Positions 19,301-29,184 of a stretch of DNA of 64,000 nucleotides are shown here, piece by piece. The DNA comes from Mucilaginibacter sp. PPCGB 2223 (lineage in GTDB: Bacteria > Bacteroidota > Bacteroidia > Sphingobacteriales > Sphingobacteriaceae), in contig NZ_MDJS01000002.1 of NCBI RefSeq assembly GCF_001705515.1, positions 186,001 through 250,000 of the forward strand. Reading direction: 5' to 3'. A program made the position numbers and the translations under genes. The notes under the pieces are model-generated. The model did no database searches. It was not told the DNA's origin and was given only the letters and a program-made list of their open reading frames with translations. How positions within the stretch are numbered: position 1 is the stretch's first letter; every line of letters starts with the position of its first letter.

Positions 19301-20694
19301 TACAGAGCGGAAAAATGCAGTTGAATATTGTAAAAACTGATCTTAACTTGTTGGTCAGGGAAACCGGTGCATATTTCTTAACTGCTGCCAAAGAGAAGGA
19401 TATTAAATATGATATCCAGGTACCGGCAAAAACAATTTTTGCATGGACTGACCCCGGGAAAATAGAAATCATTATTTATAACCTGTTATCAAACGCCTTT
19501 AAATTTTCGCCGGAAGGTAAAAACATTACCCTGGCTTTATCCGAATCAAAAGATGGCGAATGGATAGAAGTAGCAGTAAAAGACGAAGGTAAGGGCGTGA
19601 AACCGCAGCAACTGGAAACCATATTCGAGCTATATCACGAAGATCAAAGTGCGAACGATACCCATTTGAAAGGTACGGGCATAGGTTTGGCGCTTGCCCG
19701 TGGTTTGGCTCAAAGCCATAAAGGGAGGTTGTCGGCACATTTGAATGCTGCAGGCGGTATGGCATTTATATTAGAACTAAGGTTGGGCTGCGACCATTTC
19801 AGCCTTGAAGAACTTGGCGAAGCGGCGCAGTTTCTTGCAACCGGAGTGATTAACGGAGAACAGATACCAGTCCCCGAGATTGTAACGTACAATACAGCTG
19901 ATGCCGGCCAGGCGACAGTACTGATTGTAGAAGATGACCCCGACCTGCGCAATTTTCTTGAAAATAAACTGAACAATCATTACCAGGTATTAACCGCTAC
20001 CAATGGTTTGGAAGGTTTGAACGCTGCAAGAAGCACTTACCCGGATATTATTATCTCGGATGTAATGATGCCTGAAATGGATGGTATACAAATGCTGGAT
20101 AAAATTAAACACGACCACGATGTCAGCCATATCCCGGTTATTTTACTCACGGCCAAATCGTCGGTCGAGAGCCGGATTAACGGGTTAAAATACGGTGCCG
20201 ATTTTTACCTCACCAAACCATTCAGTAATGCCCTTCTGTTAGCAGCTATCGAAAATTTGCTGAGCTCGCGTAAAAAGCTGTTCGAAAGATTTACAGGTGA
20301 TCAGGCCGACAAACCATTCCATTGGGGTAAAGAGACCAATTTACCCGTCATGACCTCAAAAGATGAAACCTTTTTAGAGGATGTGATCAAAATCGTGGAA
20401 CAAAAGCTTGGCGATCAGGATTTTAATATTGATGATGTGGCATCCGAGATCGGCATGAGCAGGACAACCTTTTTCCGGAAACTGAAAAGTCTCACCTCGT
20501 TAAGCCCTGTCGAGTTTATGCGTGAGCTTAGGCTTAAACGGAGCAGGCAGATACTCGACACAGGGAAGTATACGATATCGGAGGCAGGCTATATGTCTGG
20601 TTTCAACAGTCTGGCCTATTTCAGTACATGTTTCAGGGATAAATACCAGGTATCTCCCTCGGCTTATCTCAAGCAAAAGAAAGCCGAGGAATAG
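16303..20694 (+). CDS. Hybrid two-component system regulator (HTCS), one-protein sensor and activator
   Basis: A 1463-residue inner-membrane protein that senses an oligosaccharide in the periplasm and switches on the adjacent glycan-use operon. The order is a signal peptide (ending TAYGQ); a two-component-regulator beta-propeller at about 25-760 with many repeats of the type WFGTFDGLNRFD and LWIGTMDGLV; a Y_Y_Y domain to about 865; a membrane helix near 885-905; a HisKA domain with the phospho-acceptor in ISHELRTPLTLI (about residue 945); an ATPase domain with N-box NLLSNAFKFSPEG and DEGKGV; a receiver domain from about 1205 (VEDDPDLRNF, SDVMMPEMDG); and a C-terminal AraC helix-turn-helix (SEIGMSRTTFFRKLK). 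All catalytic motifs look intact. Its divergent position points to the SusCD/FAS1/pectate-lyase operon as its target. Confidence 0.96.
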   Translation: MRYLFICLCVLLSITAYGQIKSEITHYGTKDGLSHDGVICITRDREGFMWFGTFDGLNRFDGHNFVVYKGRPGDSSIVHSDKIKDIVEDKAAYLWVQTFDYKVYRFDKATETFVDPFQGYYKKFHDEQLIIDKIIADPAGGAWFITKRQGLYYVQNRSGKPPLLVYYSNDQQNNLHIKGDRINFHHISKDGMLWIGSAGGLDALVRKDNGSYDVIKFDPASIREISNTTFKCITEGSRLIYFGTANGRLVIYDKIRRTFVSVQVTGGVSVNGICIKDASEVYLSTGGEGLIRFNLSTHQKTPANINDHAVYHSLYKDRMGQIWMEPDGNGVVKYNPQTGIIKSFAQKPDYLSSSRGYHVDTDVNGILWVSMRGGGFGYYDPVTDQVDYFFDEPGSPFQKFSNVINALYFDPSGIMWLSGKDGGIFKIAPLANGFKYTQPVAKPRSRAENDVRAMMLDAKGLLWIGTMDGLVHVYDHNKEINAFANHFNHIGFVYSIMQDSKGNVWMGTKGDGLFKATPANNAKTSYSLTQYRTIPGDVNSLNNDKVYSVIEDHKGRIWVGTFGGGINLLVPEGSSYQFRNCFNTFHNYPFPQAKMVRDLCEDNDGNIWVVSGNGVLVFDGNKPDKDDYNFINYKKIAGDPNSLATDNVQYICKDNTGQLWLGSFGGGISKVIVDSHDIRKVKFKTITTAKGLPNDVVLSMMADNENNLWIATAAGLACLDTRAETFRNYDPFEASIKTNFSEAACLKAPDGRLFFGCLDGYISFKTGEISTRRLPANMVLTNMQVSYKNVIPGVENSPLKYTVNETKSVTLNHDQNAISIDYTVLDYRNYSKISYSYKLENFDTTWHIVNDLHKAIYTNLPPGTYIFRVRGYSDDLFSNVPEKALQIIIRPPVYLTWWAYLIYLVLAGSALWLTGNIITTMIGLRNKVEVERQLTEVKLSFFTNISHELRTPLTLISNPLEELSETETLSPKGREYFKIINRNVARMVRFTNQLLDFRKVQSGKMQLNIVKTDLNLLVRETGAYFLTAAKEKDIKYDIQVPAKTIFAWTDPGKIEIIIYNLLSNAFKFSPEGKNITLALSESKDGEWIEVAVKDEGKGVKPQQLETIFELYHEDQSANDTHLKGTGIGLALARGLAQSHKGRLSAHLNAAGGMAFILELRLGCDHFSLEELGEAAQFLATGVINGEQIPVPEIVTYNTADAGQATVLIVEDDPDLRNFLENKLNNHYQVLTATNGLEGLNAARSTYPDIIISDVMMPEMDGIQMLDKIKHDHDVSHIPVILLTAKSSVESRINGLKYGADFYLTKPFSNALLLAAIENLLSSRKKLFERFTGDQADKPFHWGKETNLPVMTSKDETFLEDVIKIVEQKLGDQDFNIDDVASEIGMSRTTFFRKLKSLTSLSPVEFMRELRLKRSRQILDTGKYTISEAGYMSGFNSLAYFSTCFRDKYQVSPSAYLKQKKAEE

Positions 20695-20742
20695 AGCGAG
20701 ATTACCCGGGCGGATGGATAATTGGAGATTGGTTAGAAGAGT

Positions 20743-23109
20743 TCACTTTCCTTTATCAAGCACCTCAAAAAATATTTGTAAGCGGCTGCCGTTGGCATCA
20801 ACCAGGGTGAGTTTATGCTTGCCTGCCGACGGGTTTAGAGCGAATTGGTGATAATCGACAGTTTCACCGATATAGCGGTCGTCCAGGTGCCAGAAAATTT
20901 TGATGCCCCCGTTGCGGTGCGCGGCAGTGCATATCATACGCCCCCGGCTGCCGTCGGCTTCCAAAGGCACGTATACCTTAGCGCCGTCTTTAGGATAGAT
21001 AAGCTCCATGGTTCGCTGCTGGCGCGTTTGCGGGCAATCGGGCCTGAAAGGGGGCAGTTGTTTATACTGGTAGTTTTTGCTGCGGTAATAATACTCCATT
21101 GATGGCGGCAGCACAAACCACGATTGGTGGACCATATTGGCAGGCGGTTCGCAATCGCCGGTTACCTGCCATTTGCGGCTGGCATCCAGGTGCACCAGTT
21201 GGTGGAAGGAGCATACCGGGGCTTTCAGTCCGGTTTTTGGTACCCATAGGGTATCCACATCATCACAATATTCACCGGCACGGTAACCACTTTCGCGGCA
21301 AACGCCAATGCGGGCCATCTCGCCCATAGGCATGTCAAACCAATCGCGGGTAACCGGTAATTGGCGAAAGATCTCGAACATGACAGGTGCGGCTGTACTC
21401 ACACCAATTAAGCCGGGCCTGCCTTCGCCATTGGTATTACCTACCCAAACACCAACTACATAGCGGGGCGTTATGCCTATCGCCCAGCCATCACGGAAGC
21501 CAAAGCTGGTGCCGGTTTTCCAGGCGATGCGCTGGGTGGAGCTAAATTGTTGCCATAACAGCTCGTCGCCGGGGCGCATTACTTCTTCCATAGCCTGTAG
21601 CGTATAATAAATTGATCCTGCATCGAGCAGGCTGCCTTTTTCCAATACCGGCTTGGCTGCTTCGGCTTTGGTGTAGCAAGGGTTATGGAAGTCGGCACGA
21701 TCATAAAGGCCTTTATAACGATGATAATGGTTAAGTACCCTGGCCATATCCGCGTAAGCGCCACTGAGTTCCCACAAGTTGTTTTCGCCGCCGCCAAGGA
21801 TGAGCGATAACCCATAAAAATCGGCGGGTTGTTTTAAGGTGGTGATACCCATGGTACGTAGCAGCGCATGGAAGCGTTCATATTTATATTGCTGCAACAT
21901 ACGCACCGCCGGGATATTGAGCGAGCGCGCCAGGGCCTTTGAGGCAGGAACCGCGCCATCATAACCAAGATCGAAATTCTCAGGATGATAGCCCGCTATT
22001 TGTGTGGGGATATCGGGAATGATGCTGTTGGGCAGGATGAGGCCATCGTGCATCATGGCGGCATAAAGCAGAGGCTTTAGCGTGCTGCCCGGGCTGCGCG
22101 GCGCGGCTATCACATCTACATTGCTCTCCAGCTCCGGCTCATCGGTATGGAAGATATTGCCTACATAGGCCAGTGTTTGGCCGGTTTCGACATCCAGCAC
22201 AATAGCTGCCGCGTTACGGATATCGTTTGCTTTGAGCACCTGGTGATGGCGTTCTAAAATATCGGTAACATTTTGCTGCAGTACCGAGTTGATGGTTGTG
22301 GTAATACGGGTGCCGTTTTGCTGGTTAGCCGCATGGTCGTTCTTAAAACGGTCGAGCAGGTGTGGTGCAAGTTGCGGAAGTGGGACGGGCCTTTCGGGCA
22401 CGGGCTCGGCTTTGGCCAGGCGGGCTGTTGTAGCATCGATAACATGTAACCGGCATAACTTATCTAACAGACTGTTGCGTTTTTTGATCAGGATGAGCTT
22501 GTTTTTGCCGGGATGCACCAGCGATGGCGAGTTGGGTAATACGGCCAACGCGGCCATTTCGCCCCAGGAGAGTTTATCCGGGCTGCGCCCGAAGTATCGC
22601 CATGAGGCGGCATCCAAGCCAACCACGTTACTGCCGAAAGGCGCGTTGCTGGTGTAGAGTGCCAGTATCTCGGCTTTGGAATGGGTCAGCTCCAATCGCA
22701 TGGCGCGGAAAATTTCGACCACTTTTTGCCAGATGGTACGGTCGTTACGGGTTGCCAGCCGGATGACCTGCATAGTTAAAGTACTGCCGCCGCTCACCAC
22801 ATGGCGGGCTTTGATATCCTGTTTAACGGCCCGGGCCAGTGCCATGGGATCGACACCCGGATGATGCTCAAAACGCTGGTCTTCAAAAGCGATGATACAG
22901 GCCTTAAACTTGGCCGGTACATTGGGATTATACGGAAAGCGCCATTGCCCGTCGGACGCTATGGATGCGCCTAAAAGCTGCCCATGGTCATCATCTATCA
23001 CAAACGATGTTGGCGCACGGAACAAATGTCGCGGTAAGCAAAACCAGAAGAAGAGCAGGAATGCCAGCGTTACAGAGCCGAGTACAATTTTATTTCTTTT
23101 GGATTTCAC
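20743..23109 (-). CDS. pbpC: Penicillin-binding protein 1C
   Basis: A bifunctional peptidoglycan synthase of 788 residues, close to E. coli PbpC (770). After an N-terminal membrane anchor it has a GT51 glycosyltransferase domain with the catalytic glutamate in FEDQRFEHHPG (E76). The transpeptidase domain has the SxxK motif STLK (S342), an SLN triad at 396-398 and KTGTSFGFRDG near 535. The last 100 residues match the BiPBP_C domain typical of 1C enzymes (ICTAAHRNGGIKIFWHLDD). It is downstream of the alpha-2-macroglobulin gene on the same strand, the usual pairing. The 197-base gap between them contains a hairpin repeat. It converges on the HTCS gene with 48 bases between the stops. Confidence 0.96.
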   Translation of the reverse strand: MKSKRNKIVLGSVTLAFLLFFWFCLPRHLFRAPTSFVIDDDHGQLLGASIASDGQWRFPYNPNVPAKFKACIIAFEDQRFEHHPGVDPMALARAVKQDIKARHVVSGGSTLTMQVIRLATRNDRTIWQKVVEIFRAMRLELTHSKAEILALYTSNAPFGSNVVGLDAASWRYFGRSPDKLSWGEMAALAVLPNSPSLVHPGKNKLILIKKRNSLLDKLCRLHVIDATTARLAKAEPVPERPVPLPQLAPHLLDRFKNDHAANQQNGTRITTTINSVLQQNVTDILERHHQVLKANDIRNAAAIVLDVETGQTLAYVGNIFHTDEPELESNVDVIAAPRSPGSTLKPLLYAAMMHDGLILPNSIIPDIPTQIAGYHPENFDLGYDGAVPASKALARSLNIPAVRMLQQYKYERFHALLRTMGITTLKQPADFYGLSLILGGGENNLWELSGAYADMARVLNHYHRYKGLYDRADFHNPCYTKAEAAKPVLEKGSLLDAGSIYYTLQAMEEVMRPGDELLWQQFSSTQRIAWKTGTSFGFRDGWAIGITPRYVVGVWVGNTNGEGRPGLIGVSTAAPVMFEIFRQLPVTRDWFDMPMGEMARIGVCRESGYRAGEYCDDVDTLWVPKTGLKAPVCSFHQLVHLDASRKWQVTGDCEPPANMVHQSWFVLPPSMEYYYRSKNYQYKQLPPFRPDCPQTRQQRTMELIYPKDGAKVYVPLEADGSRGRMICTAAHRNGGIKIFWHLDDRYIGETVDYHQFALNPSAGKHKLTLVDANGSRLQIFFEVLDKGK

Positions 23110-23145
23110 CGATTATTTGCAATTACACTGATCTGTCTCTTTCAA

Positions 23146-23270
23146 GCGCCATTGCGAGGCACAGCCTGTGCCGAACTTGTTTCGGTAAAGCAATCTCTAT
23201 GCTATACAGGTGCGATTAACACATCGATCATCCTATGTAGAGATTGCTTCGCTACCGCTCGCAATGACGT
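23146..23270. repeat. Hairpin repeat, family A, copy 1
   Basis: An imperfect inverted repeat in the gap between the alpha-2-macroglobulin and pbpC genes. The outer arms are CCATTGCGAG (23149-23158) and CTCGCAATGAC (23258-23268). The inner arms are AAGCAATCTCTA and TAGAGATTGCTT. The same arms recur at 46646-46745. The CGATC(A/G)TCCTATGTAGAGATT segment of this copy appears there as its reverse complement, so the two are copies of one dispersed element in opposite orientation. Confidence 0.8.
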
Positions 23271-23306
23271 TTTTATTTTTATTTACTACTTACCACCCAC
23301 CTCTCA

Positions 23307-26300
23307 CTATTTCACCACATTAACCCATTGCCCTTTTGTCATGGCGCTTATTGATTTTTGATACATGGCCTCACAGTATGGCGCCGATTGATAGAAGCGG
23401 CCCAGGTAAGCTGCATTAAGCATTACGTAATAGGTAACCTCCTTACTTTCGGGCAAACTAAAATAGGTATATACACGGTCGTCGCGGATGTCGATATAGT
23501 CGGACGGTGATGGTTTAAAGGCTTCTTCATTATCCATCATCCGGGTGTTGAGTATCTCCCAGCCCGAAGGGAAGATCTGCGAGAGCGCCATATTATCATA
23601 ACGGCCACGGCGGCCTGGATTTTTGATGGTGACCTGCGCTACAAAATCTGTCCCCTGTTTCAGGTTTGACGGATCTACCGGCTGGCCTTTTAAATTAAAG
23701 TACGATACACGCATCTGTAATACATCGGGGTTATCGATGGATTTGACATCATCGCCGCTTACAGGTTGCCCTTTTTGGATGAGGCGCACGTATAATTTGT
23801 TCTTGCCTGTGTTTTGCAAGGTTACCCTGCCCGACTGTGCTTTTACCGGCAGCGACCAGATATACGATGCTGAGCTCACGTTAGCCTTTGCTCCGCCCGC
23901 CTGGTAATTAAACAGCAACTTGCTGCCGCCGGTATTTTTGCCGCAGTATTCGGCAATAGCGATAAGGCTGTAGGCGGTGGTTTGGGTGCTGTACCAGGTA
24001 TCGATGGATAGTTTGGATGCGATATTACGCATTACTGCCGATGCCTGGTTACGCTGGCCCAATAAAGTGAGGGTTTCCAGGATCATGGCATCGTCGCGCA
24101 GATCAGACCCATAAGTGCCGTACAGGGTATAGTAAGGCTTGATAACGGTTGGTAAACCGGCTATCATATTGGCAGCAACTTCGGGCTGGCCAGCCAGTTT
24201 GTAAGCCGCAGCCAGTCGCCATTTAGCTTCTACGCTGATGTACGGAAACTCTTTCAGCCTGTTCATGGCACCAAGTTCGGGAGCGTGCGCCAATGCCAGT
24301 AAGTACAGGCGATAAGCTTGTACCAGGTCGGCTCCGTAAAAGCTGCGCGAGTCGGGCGCCCAGGATAATGCTGTTTTGCGCTGGTAGTTTTTCCAATGAT
24401 CGATAAAGCCAACTGGCAGGGTGTAACCCGCCGCTTGTGCCGCCAGCATAAAATGCCCCGCATAGTTGGTTCCCCATTCATCGGCTTCGCCTACGCCGGG
24501 CCAGTAGCTCAGGCCGCCGCCCGCTACCTGGAAGCCGTTTAACCGGCTGATACCCGATTTGATATTGCGGCTGGTTACGGCTTTTTGATAGTCGGAAAGA
24601 TCGGTAAGCTGCGCCAGGAACAATTGCGGAAATACGGCCGAGGTGGTTTGCTCCACGCAGCCATACGGATATTCGATCAGGTAATCCAACCGTTTGGCCA
24701 GGTTGATAGCGGGGATAGTCGATGCTTCGAGGGTGGTTTTGTTAGTGCCGTTCATGCCGATGGCTTTATAATCAGTAGTGTAGGTTTCGCCGGGCAGCAT
24801 TTCCTTTTCGGTCACTTTGGTGATGGGCGGGTTAGGGTTACGAACTTCCAGTTCGACATCGTAAGCCGCCTTTTCGTTACCGCTTTGCGCGAGCACTTTT
24901 ACTTTACCTACGCCTATGAAATCTTTCACAGTAAGGTCGAAAGTGACCATCTGTTCGCCGGTTTTGGTAAAGGTTACCGTTTGGCGGTTGTTGCCGGCAA
25001 GGTTACTGAATGCGTTGGATTGTACCTCGAGGTTAACCGTTTTTACATTATTTTCCATCGCGAAGACGGTTACCGGCAGCTGCACTTTTTCCGACGGGCC
25101 TAATACCCTTGGCAGGGTAGCCAGTATCATTAACGGTTTCTTTACAGCAACTGCTTTATCGGCAAAGCCGTAACTGCCCTGGTGGCCGGCAATCACCATC
25201 GCTTTAACCGAACCGATATATTGCGGCAGCGTAAAGGCGTGGGTTTGCCTTTCGCCCGCGCTGAGGTGGAACGGCCCCATAAATTTCACTACCGGTTTAA
25301 AACGGTTTACCGAAATGTTTTTGTTGAGCGATTTACCGCCGGCGTCGCCGCCAATGCTCAGGATACGTTCCAGATCGCTGCCGAAAGCGCCGATCACATA
25401 ATCAAACAGATCCCAGGTTTTGACACCAAGGGCTTCGCGGGCGTAGAATGCGCTGTGCGGATCGGGTGTTTTATAGTTGGTAATATCCAGCAAGCCTTCG
25501 TCGACAATGGCTACGGTATAGGTCATCTCTTTACCTGATGCTTCGGATATGGTAATGGCCGAAGTAGTTTCGGGCCGTATCTTATCAGGCATATTGATCA
25601 CCGGTTTCAATATCGTTTGCGGGTCTTCTATCAATAGCGGGATTGCGCCATACATCCGTATCGGCAAATCGTTTACCGTTTGGGAGTGCGGCTGTAACAG
25701 GGTAACATTCACAAACACATTGGGAGCCATGTTGGCTTCTACCTTAAAGTGGTACTGTGTTTCGCCTTTTTGCGTATTGATCCAATCGGTTTTTAAAACC
25801 CGGGTGCCGTTCTCAAAACTAATGAGCGCGCGGCCATTAGCCATCGTTGGGATGGTGAGCACGGCATCTTCGCCAACTTTATAGCTTGGTTTGTTCGAGG
25901 TGAATGAGAGCATCGCGGCCTCGGTCGGGTTATCCTCCTGCAAACGCTGGGCGTAGTTCGGCCAGTCGAAATAAACGATCTTACCTGTTGAGTGCCCGGT
26001 TTGTTCGTCTTTAACGCGGATAAGGTAGCGGCCCCAGTCGGCCTCGGCAATTTTCAGGTTCCATTTGCCACGGCCGCCGTTAAGCGTAACTGTTTCGGTG
26101 CGGATGAGCTTATTGTATTTGTCCTGCGTAAAGTTGCTTACCTCGTCGCCGCTGCTATCCCACCACCAGCGCCATTGTATCTTATACAACTCCACGCTTA
26201 CATTGCGCCTGCCGCCAATAAGGTTGCCTTTGGTATCTACATCCGCAATATCAAACTCGTGGTTGCTGCCCGTTACCAGCATCCCCGAAAGGGCATCGCC

Positions 26301-28907
26301 TTTTTCGGCTTTTATACCTACATAACCCGGGTAAACGTTGTACGGGATACTTACCTGGTTGATGCTGAAGTTGCCGCCCGGTTCGAATACTTTAACCTCG
26401 AAATTAGCTTTCAGCTGGCCGGGAGCCTGTTTTTCTACATTCACGTCGGCGTTGATGATGGTGTTACCTTCGGCATCCAGATGCCCGTCGAAAACGTTTT
26501 GGACCTGGGTGCTGAACGCCAGGGTAGGATCATCAAAATCGTAACCCTCAAAGTTTTTAAAGGTGGTTTTTTGTGATGACAAATAAGCATCGACTTTTGC
26601 CTTAAGGTTTTGCGCGATGCCGCCGAACAGCCATTTGGCATTTAAGGTACCGGTGGTGTTTTGCCCTTTAGTCAGTTCTTTCTGGTCGCCGAAGCTCAGG
26701 TTCAGTTTCAGGCGGTTAGGCATAATGGTTTCCACCTTGATGTTCTTCTCAAACATTGCCCCGCCAACTTTTATCTTTACTTTCCAGTTACCGGTAATAT
26801 CATTGGTTTGCGTTGCCAGGTGGAAGCTGTAAAATCCATCAACCGAAGCGGTGCGGGTAAGCGTGGTGTACAGTTGCCCGGTGGGGTTATAAAAGTTCAG
26901 CTCTACGGGGTGGTCGGGTGGTAACTTGTTTTGTTTGTCTTCCAAAATAAAGGATACAAAAATGCTATCGCCGGGGCGCCATACGCCGCGTTCGCCATAG
27001 ATAAAACCTTTTAAGCCGCTTTGCACCTCTTCGCCGCCGACGTTAAAGCGGGTTAGGGGCAGTGAGTTGCCATCGTCCAGTTTCAGATAGCCACGCTCAT
27101 CGCCGCGTTTGGCCACCAGCAGATAAGGCTTGCGCTTGATATCGAATTTAGCCAGCCCGTAACTATCGGACGTGGCTTTGTAGATCACCTGTTTCTGGTA
27201 ATCCAGCAGGTCGAGCTCGATATCCGAAATAGGCTGCGCGGTAATAATATCGGTAGCAACCACTATCATGCTGTTATCGGTGCCCCGTTTGGCCACCAGG
27301 CCTATGTTTGATGCGATGATGTTACGTGTGGCCCATTTTTGTTTGGTATAATAGCTATCGGTGCAGGGGTTATCCCTGTCGCGCCAGTTGTAGCCCGATG
27401 GGTAATAGCTATCGTAGCGCGACCAAAAGCTGTCATCCTCATCAATAGATGCCTGATTGCTGCCCTCGTCGTACTCGCCTTCGTAATGGTATTCATCGTC
27501 GGCATCTTTCAGGGTCGGCCCGCCGTCTTTGCAGCTATATAACGAGTATTCTTTACGGAAACCGATGATCACCCGGTAGATCGCTCCCGGCTCGCTGCGG
27601 AAGAGCTTGTCGATATCGAGCATAAAGCGGGTTTTTTTATTGAGGTTTACCGATTTATCGCCATCCAGACGGATGGTTTTTTGCACGATGGGTTTGCCTA
27701 CGCGGCGCAGCTCATTATCGCCGTTGATATCATTATTTTGGAAATATTGCGGCACGTTGTCTTCGTAGATCTTGATAATACTGACGTCGACCGCATTTAA
27801 ATTAACCGCCTCGAAAGGCATTAATAACTTGCCCGAGCTTGGCAAAATAACGCCTTTGCCGGGGATGGTAACTGCCGGGAGCTTATTCTCGAAAAACACA
27901 TTGGCCGTGTAGCTTTTGGTTATTTTTTTGTGGGATATGTTTTCGATGCCCGGGTTTACAAATACGCTGTAATTGCCATCAAGGCGTTCGGTAGCATAAA
28001 CTTTAACCTGGCTGCCGTCGATAGTATAAGCCGGTTCGGTGGTGTTGCTGATGCCGATCAATCCGTTTAGCTCCTGCCCAACCATGATCGCATCCGAAAA
28101 CTGGATGAGCACGTATTGTTCCTGGTCCTGCACGGCTTTAACATCCAGTACCCTGAAATCGCCGATGGCAGGCACATCGTATTTTTGATTACCCTTTTTG
28201 TCGACATTCAGCGGGCTGCCATCCCACGAAACCGTAACCGGGTTCACACCATCCGCCAGTCGCTTTAGCTTATCGATGGTAAACGTATGGGTATGCGTGT
28301 AAGCGTTGTGCTGCCAACTGATATGCGTATCCGACGAGTAGTTTACCGCGATGATCTTTTCGATCAGGTCGTTCTTTTCGGCATCGGCGGTTTGGATCAC
28401 GCCTTCCAGCTTCATCATATCCGTTGCTGTGCGTGTGGATGTTTGCAGGCCGTTAAACGTTACGGTATAATCGGGCCGAATGGTTTGGAAGTCGAACTTA
28501 AACTCGTCGTACCGATCAGGTACTTTGATCACTTTGCCCAAAGCGAACTTAGCATTGTATTGTGTATTGGGGTCGAGGTTTTTTTCGGGTTTAAACTCGA
28601 TGGTGCGCGCATCAACCCAATAGGTTTTGCCTTTTACCGATGGCGATATATCGATGATACCATCGGGCAAAACATCGTTTTGCACATGCATCCCTTCCAC
28701 ATTGCCGGCCAGCCTGATGCGTATGCCGCTTTCTTTAGAAATGACACCCGTGGTGTACGATTCGATGTACTGGCTAAACGTACTATCGAGCCCCGTTTTT
28801 TTGCTTTTGCGAACAAAATAATAAGTAATTGCGCTTGCCAGTATTACGAACGATAAGGCATACAGAATGCCCGCTTTACTAAAAAGAGAGCTTTTAAATG
28901 ACGACAT
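23307..28907 (-). CDS. Alpha-2-macroglobulin family protein, thioester type
   Basis: A large envelope-anchored protease trap of 1866 residues. I chose the ATG at 28907 (MSSFKSSLF), which puts a membrane helix at about residues 13-33; the ATG at 28952 adds 15 polar residues. No lipobox is visible, so the anchor is the helix rather than a lipid. Several MG beta-sandwich modules follow, including GFIYGERGVWRPGDSIFVSF, the MG2-type signature, then the A2M domain. The thioester motif YPYGCVEQ lies near residue 1415 with its Cys and Gln intact, so it can in principle trap attacking proteases covalently. In other bacteria this protein works with penicillin-binding protein 1C, encoded just downstream here, in envelope defence and repair. 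Confidence 0.94.
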   Translation of the reverse strand: MSSFKSSLFSKAGILYALSFVILASAITYYFVRKSKKTGLDSTFSQYIESYTTGVISKESGIRIRLAGNVEGMHVQNDVLPDGIIDISPSVKGKTYWVDARTIEFKPEKNLDPNTQYNAKFALGKVIKVPDRYDEFKFDFQTIRPDYTVTFNGLQTSTRTATDMMKLEGVIQTADAEKNDLIEKIIAVNYSSDTHISWQHNAYTHTHTFTIDKLKRLADGVNPVTVSWDGSPLNVDKKGNQKYDVPAIGDFRVLDVKAVQDQEQYVLIQFSDAIMVGQELNGLIGISNTTEPAYTIDGSQVKVYATERLDGNYSVFVNPGIENISHKKITKSYTANVFFENKLPAVTIPGKGVILPSSGKLLMPFEAVNLNAVDVSIIKIYEDNVPQYFQNNDINGDNELRRVGKPIVQKTIRLDGDKSVNLNKKTRFMLDIDKLFRSEPGAIYRVIIGFRKEYSLYSCKDGGPTLKDADDEYHYEGEYDEGSNQASIDEDDSFWSRYDSYYPSGYNWRDRDNPCTDSYYTKQKWATRNIIASNIGLVAKRGTDNSMIVVATDIITAQPISDIELDLLDYQKQVIYKATSDSYGLAKFDIKRKPYLLVAKRGDERGYLKLDDGNSLPLTRFNVGGEEVQSGLKGFIYGERGVWRPGDSIFVSFILEDKQNKLPPDHPVELNFYNPTGQLYTTLTRTASVDGFYSFHLATQTNDITGNWKVKIKVGGAMFEKNIKVETIMPNRLKLNLSFGDQKELTKGQNTTGTLNAKWLFGGIAQNLKAKVDAYLSSQKTTFKNFEGYDFDDPTLAFSTQVQNVFDGHLDAEGNTIINADVNVEKQAPGQLKANFEVKVFEPGGNFSINQVSIPYNVYPGYVGIKAEKGDALSGMLVTGSNHEFDIADVDTKGNLIGGRRNVSVELYKIQWRWWWDSSGDEVSNFTQDKYNKLIRTETVTLNGGRGKWNLKIAEADWGRYLIRVKDEQTGHSTGKIVYFDWPNYAQRLQEDNPTEAAMLSFTSNKPSYKVGEDAVLTIPTMANGRALISFENGTRVLKTDWINTQKGETQYHFKVEANMAPNVFVNVTLLQPHSQTVNDLPIRMYGAIPLLIEDPQTILKPVINMPDKIRPETTSAITISEASGKEMTYTVAIVDEGLLDITNYKTPDPHSAFYAREALGVKTWDLFDYVIGAFGSDLERILSIGGDAGGKSLNKNISVNRFKPVVKFMGPFHLSAGERQTHAFTLPQYIGSVKAMVIAGHQGSYGFADKAVAVKKPLMILATLPRVLGPSEKVQLPVTVFAMENNVKTVNLEVQSNAFSNLAGNNRQTVTFTKTGEQMVTFDLTVKDFIGVGKVKVLAQSGNEKAAYDVELEVRNPNPPITKVTEKEMLPGETYTTDYKAIGMNGTNKTTLEASTIPAINLAKRLDYLIEYPYGCVEQTTSAVFPQLFLAQLTDLSDYQKAVTSRNIKSGISRLNGFQVAGGGLSYWPGVGEADEWGTNYAGHFMLAAQAAGYTLPVGFIDHWKNYQRKTALSWAPDSRSFYGADLVQAYRLYLLALAHAPELGAMNRLKEFPYISVEAKWRLAAAYKLAGQPEVAANMIAGLPTVIKPYYTLYGTYGSDLRDDAMILETLTLLGQRNQASAVMRNIASKLSIDTWYSTQTTAYSLIAIAEYCGKNTGGSKLLFNYQAGGAKANVSSASYIWSLPVKAQSGRVTLQNTGKNKLYVRLIQKGQPVSGDDVKSIDNPDVLQMRVSYFNLKGQPVDPSNLKQGTDFVAQVTIKNPGRRGRYDNMALSQIFPSGWEILNTRMMDNEEAFKPSPSDYIDIRDDRVYTYFSLPESKEVTYYVMLNAAYLGRFYQSAPYCEAMYQKSISAMTKGQWVNVVK

Positions 28908-29184
28908 GATGTGTTGGGATTTGTGATGTAAATTATAAAATTTATAACACAAAATACTTTTTTGAAAAAAATATTTATGGGCTGACGCGAATGGTCAATT
29001 TGAAGAATATCTGGTGTTCTGACCAAACGCTCACCCTCTTTGCCGGTTATCTAAATATAGTGTTGTGATCTTCTTTGCATGTATTAACAGTGTGTGTCTA
29101 CAACGCTTTTATTTGTTCTGAAAATATCGTGTTTATAAAATATGATAAGTGAATGTTATTATATTTACATATCACATCAATGCC

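Noticed and set aside
23110..23306. CRISPR-like repeat in the A2M-pbpC gap
   Set aside because: The repeats are inverted arms of one hairpin, not regularly spaced direct repeats; no cas gene is present anywhere in the window.
24585..25103. 172-codon plus-strand frame inside the alpha-2-macroglobulin gene
   Set aside because: It lies wholly antisense to a well-supported gene; high GC at third positions creates such frames.
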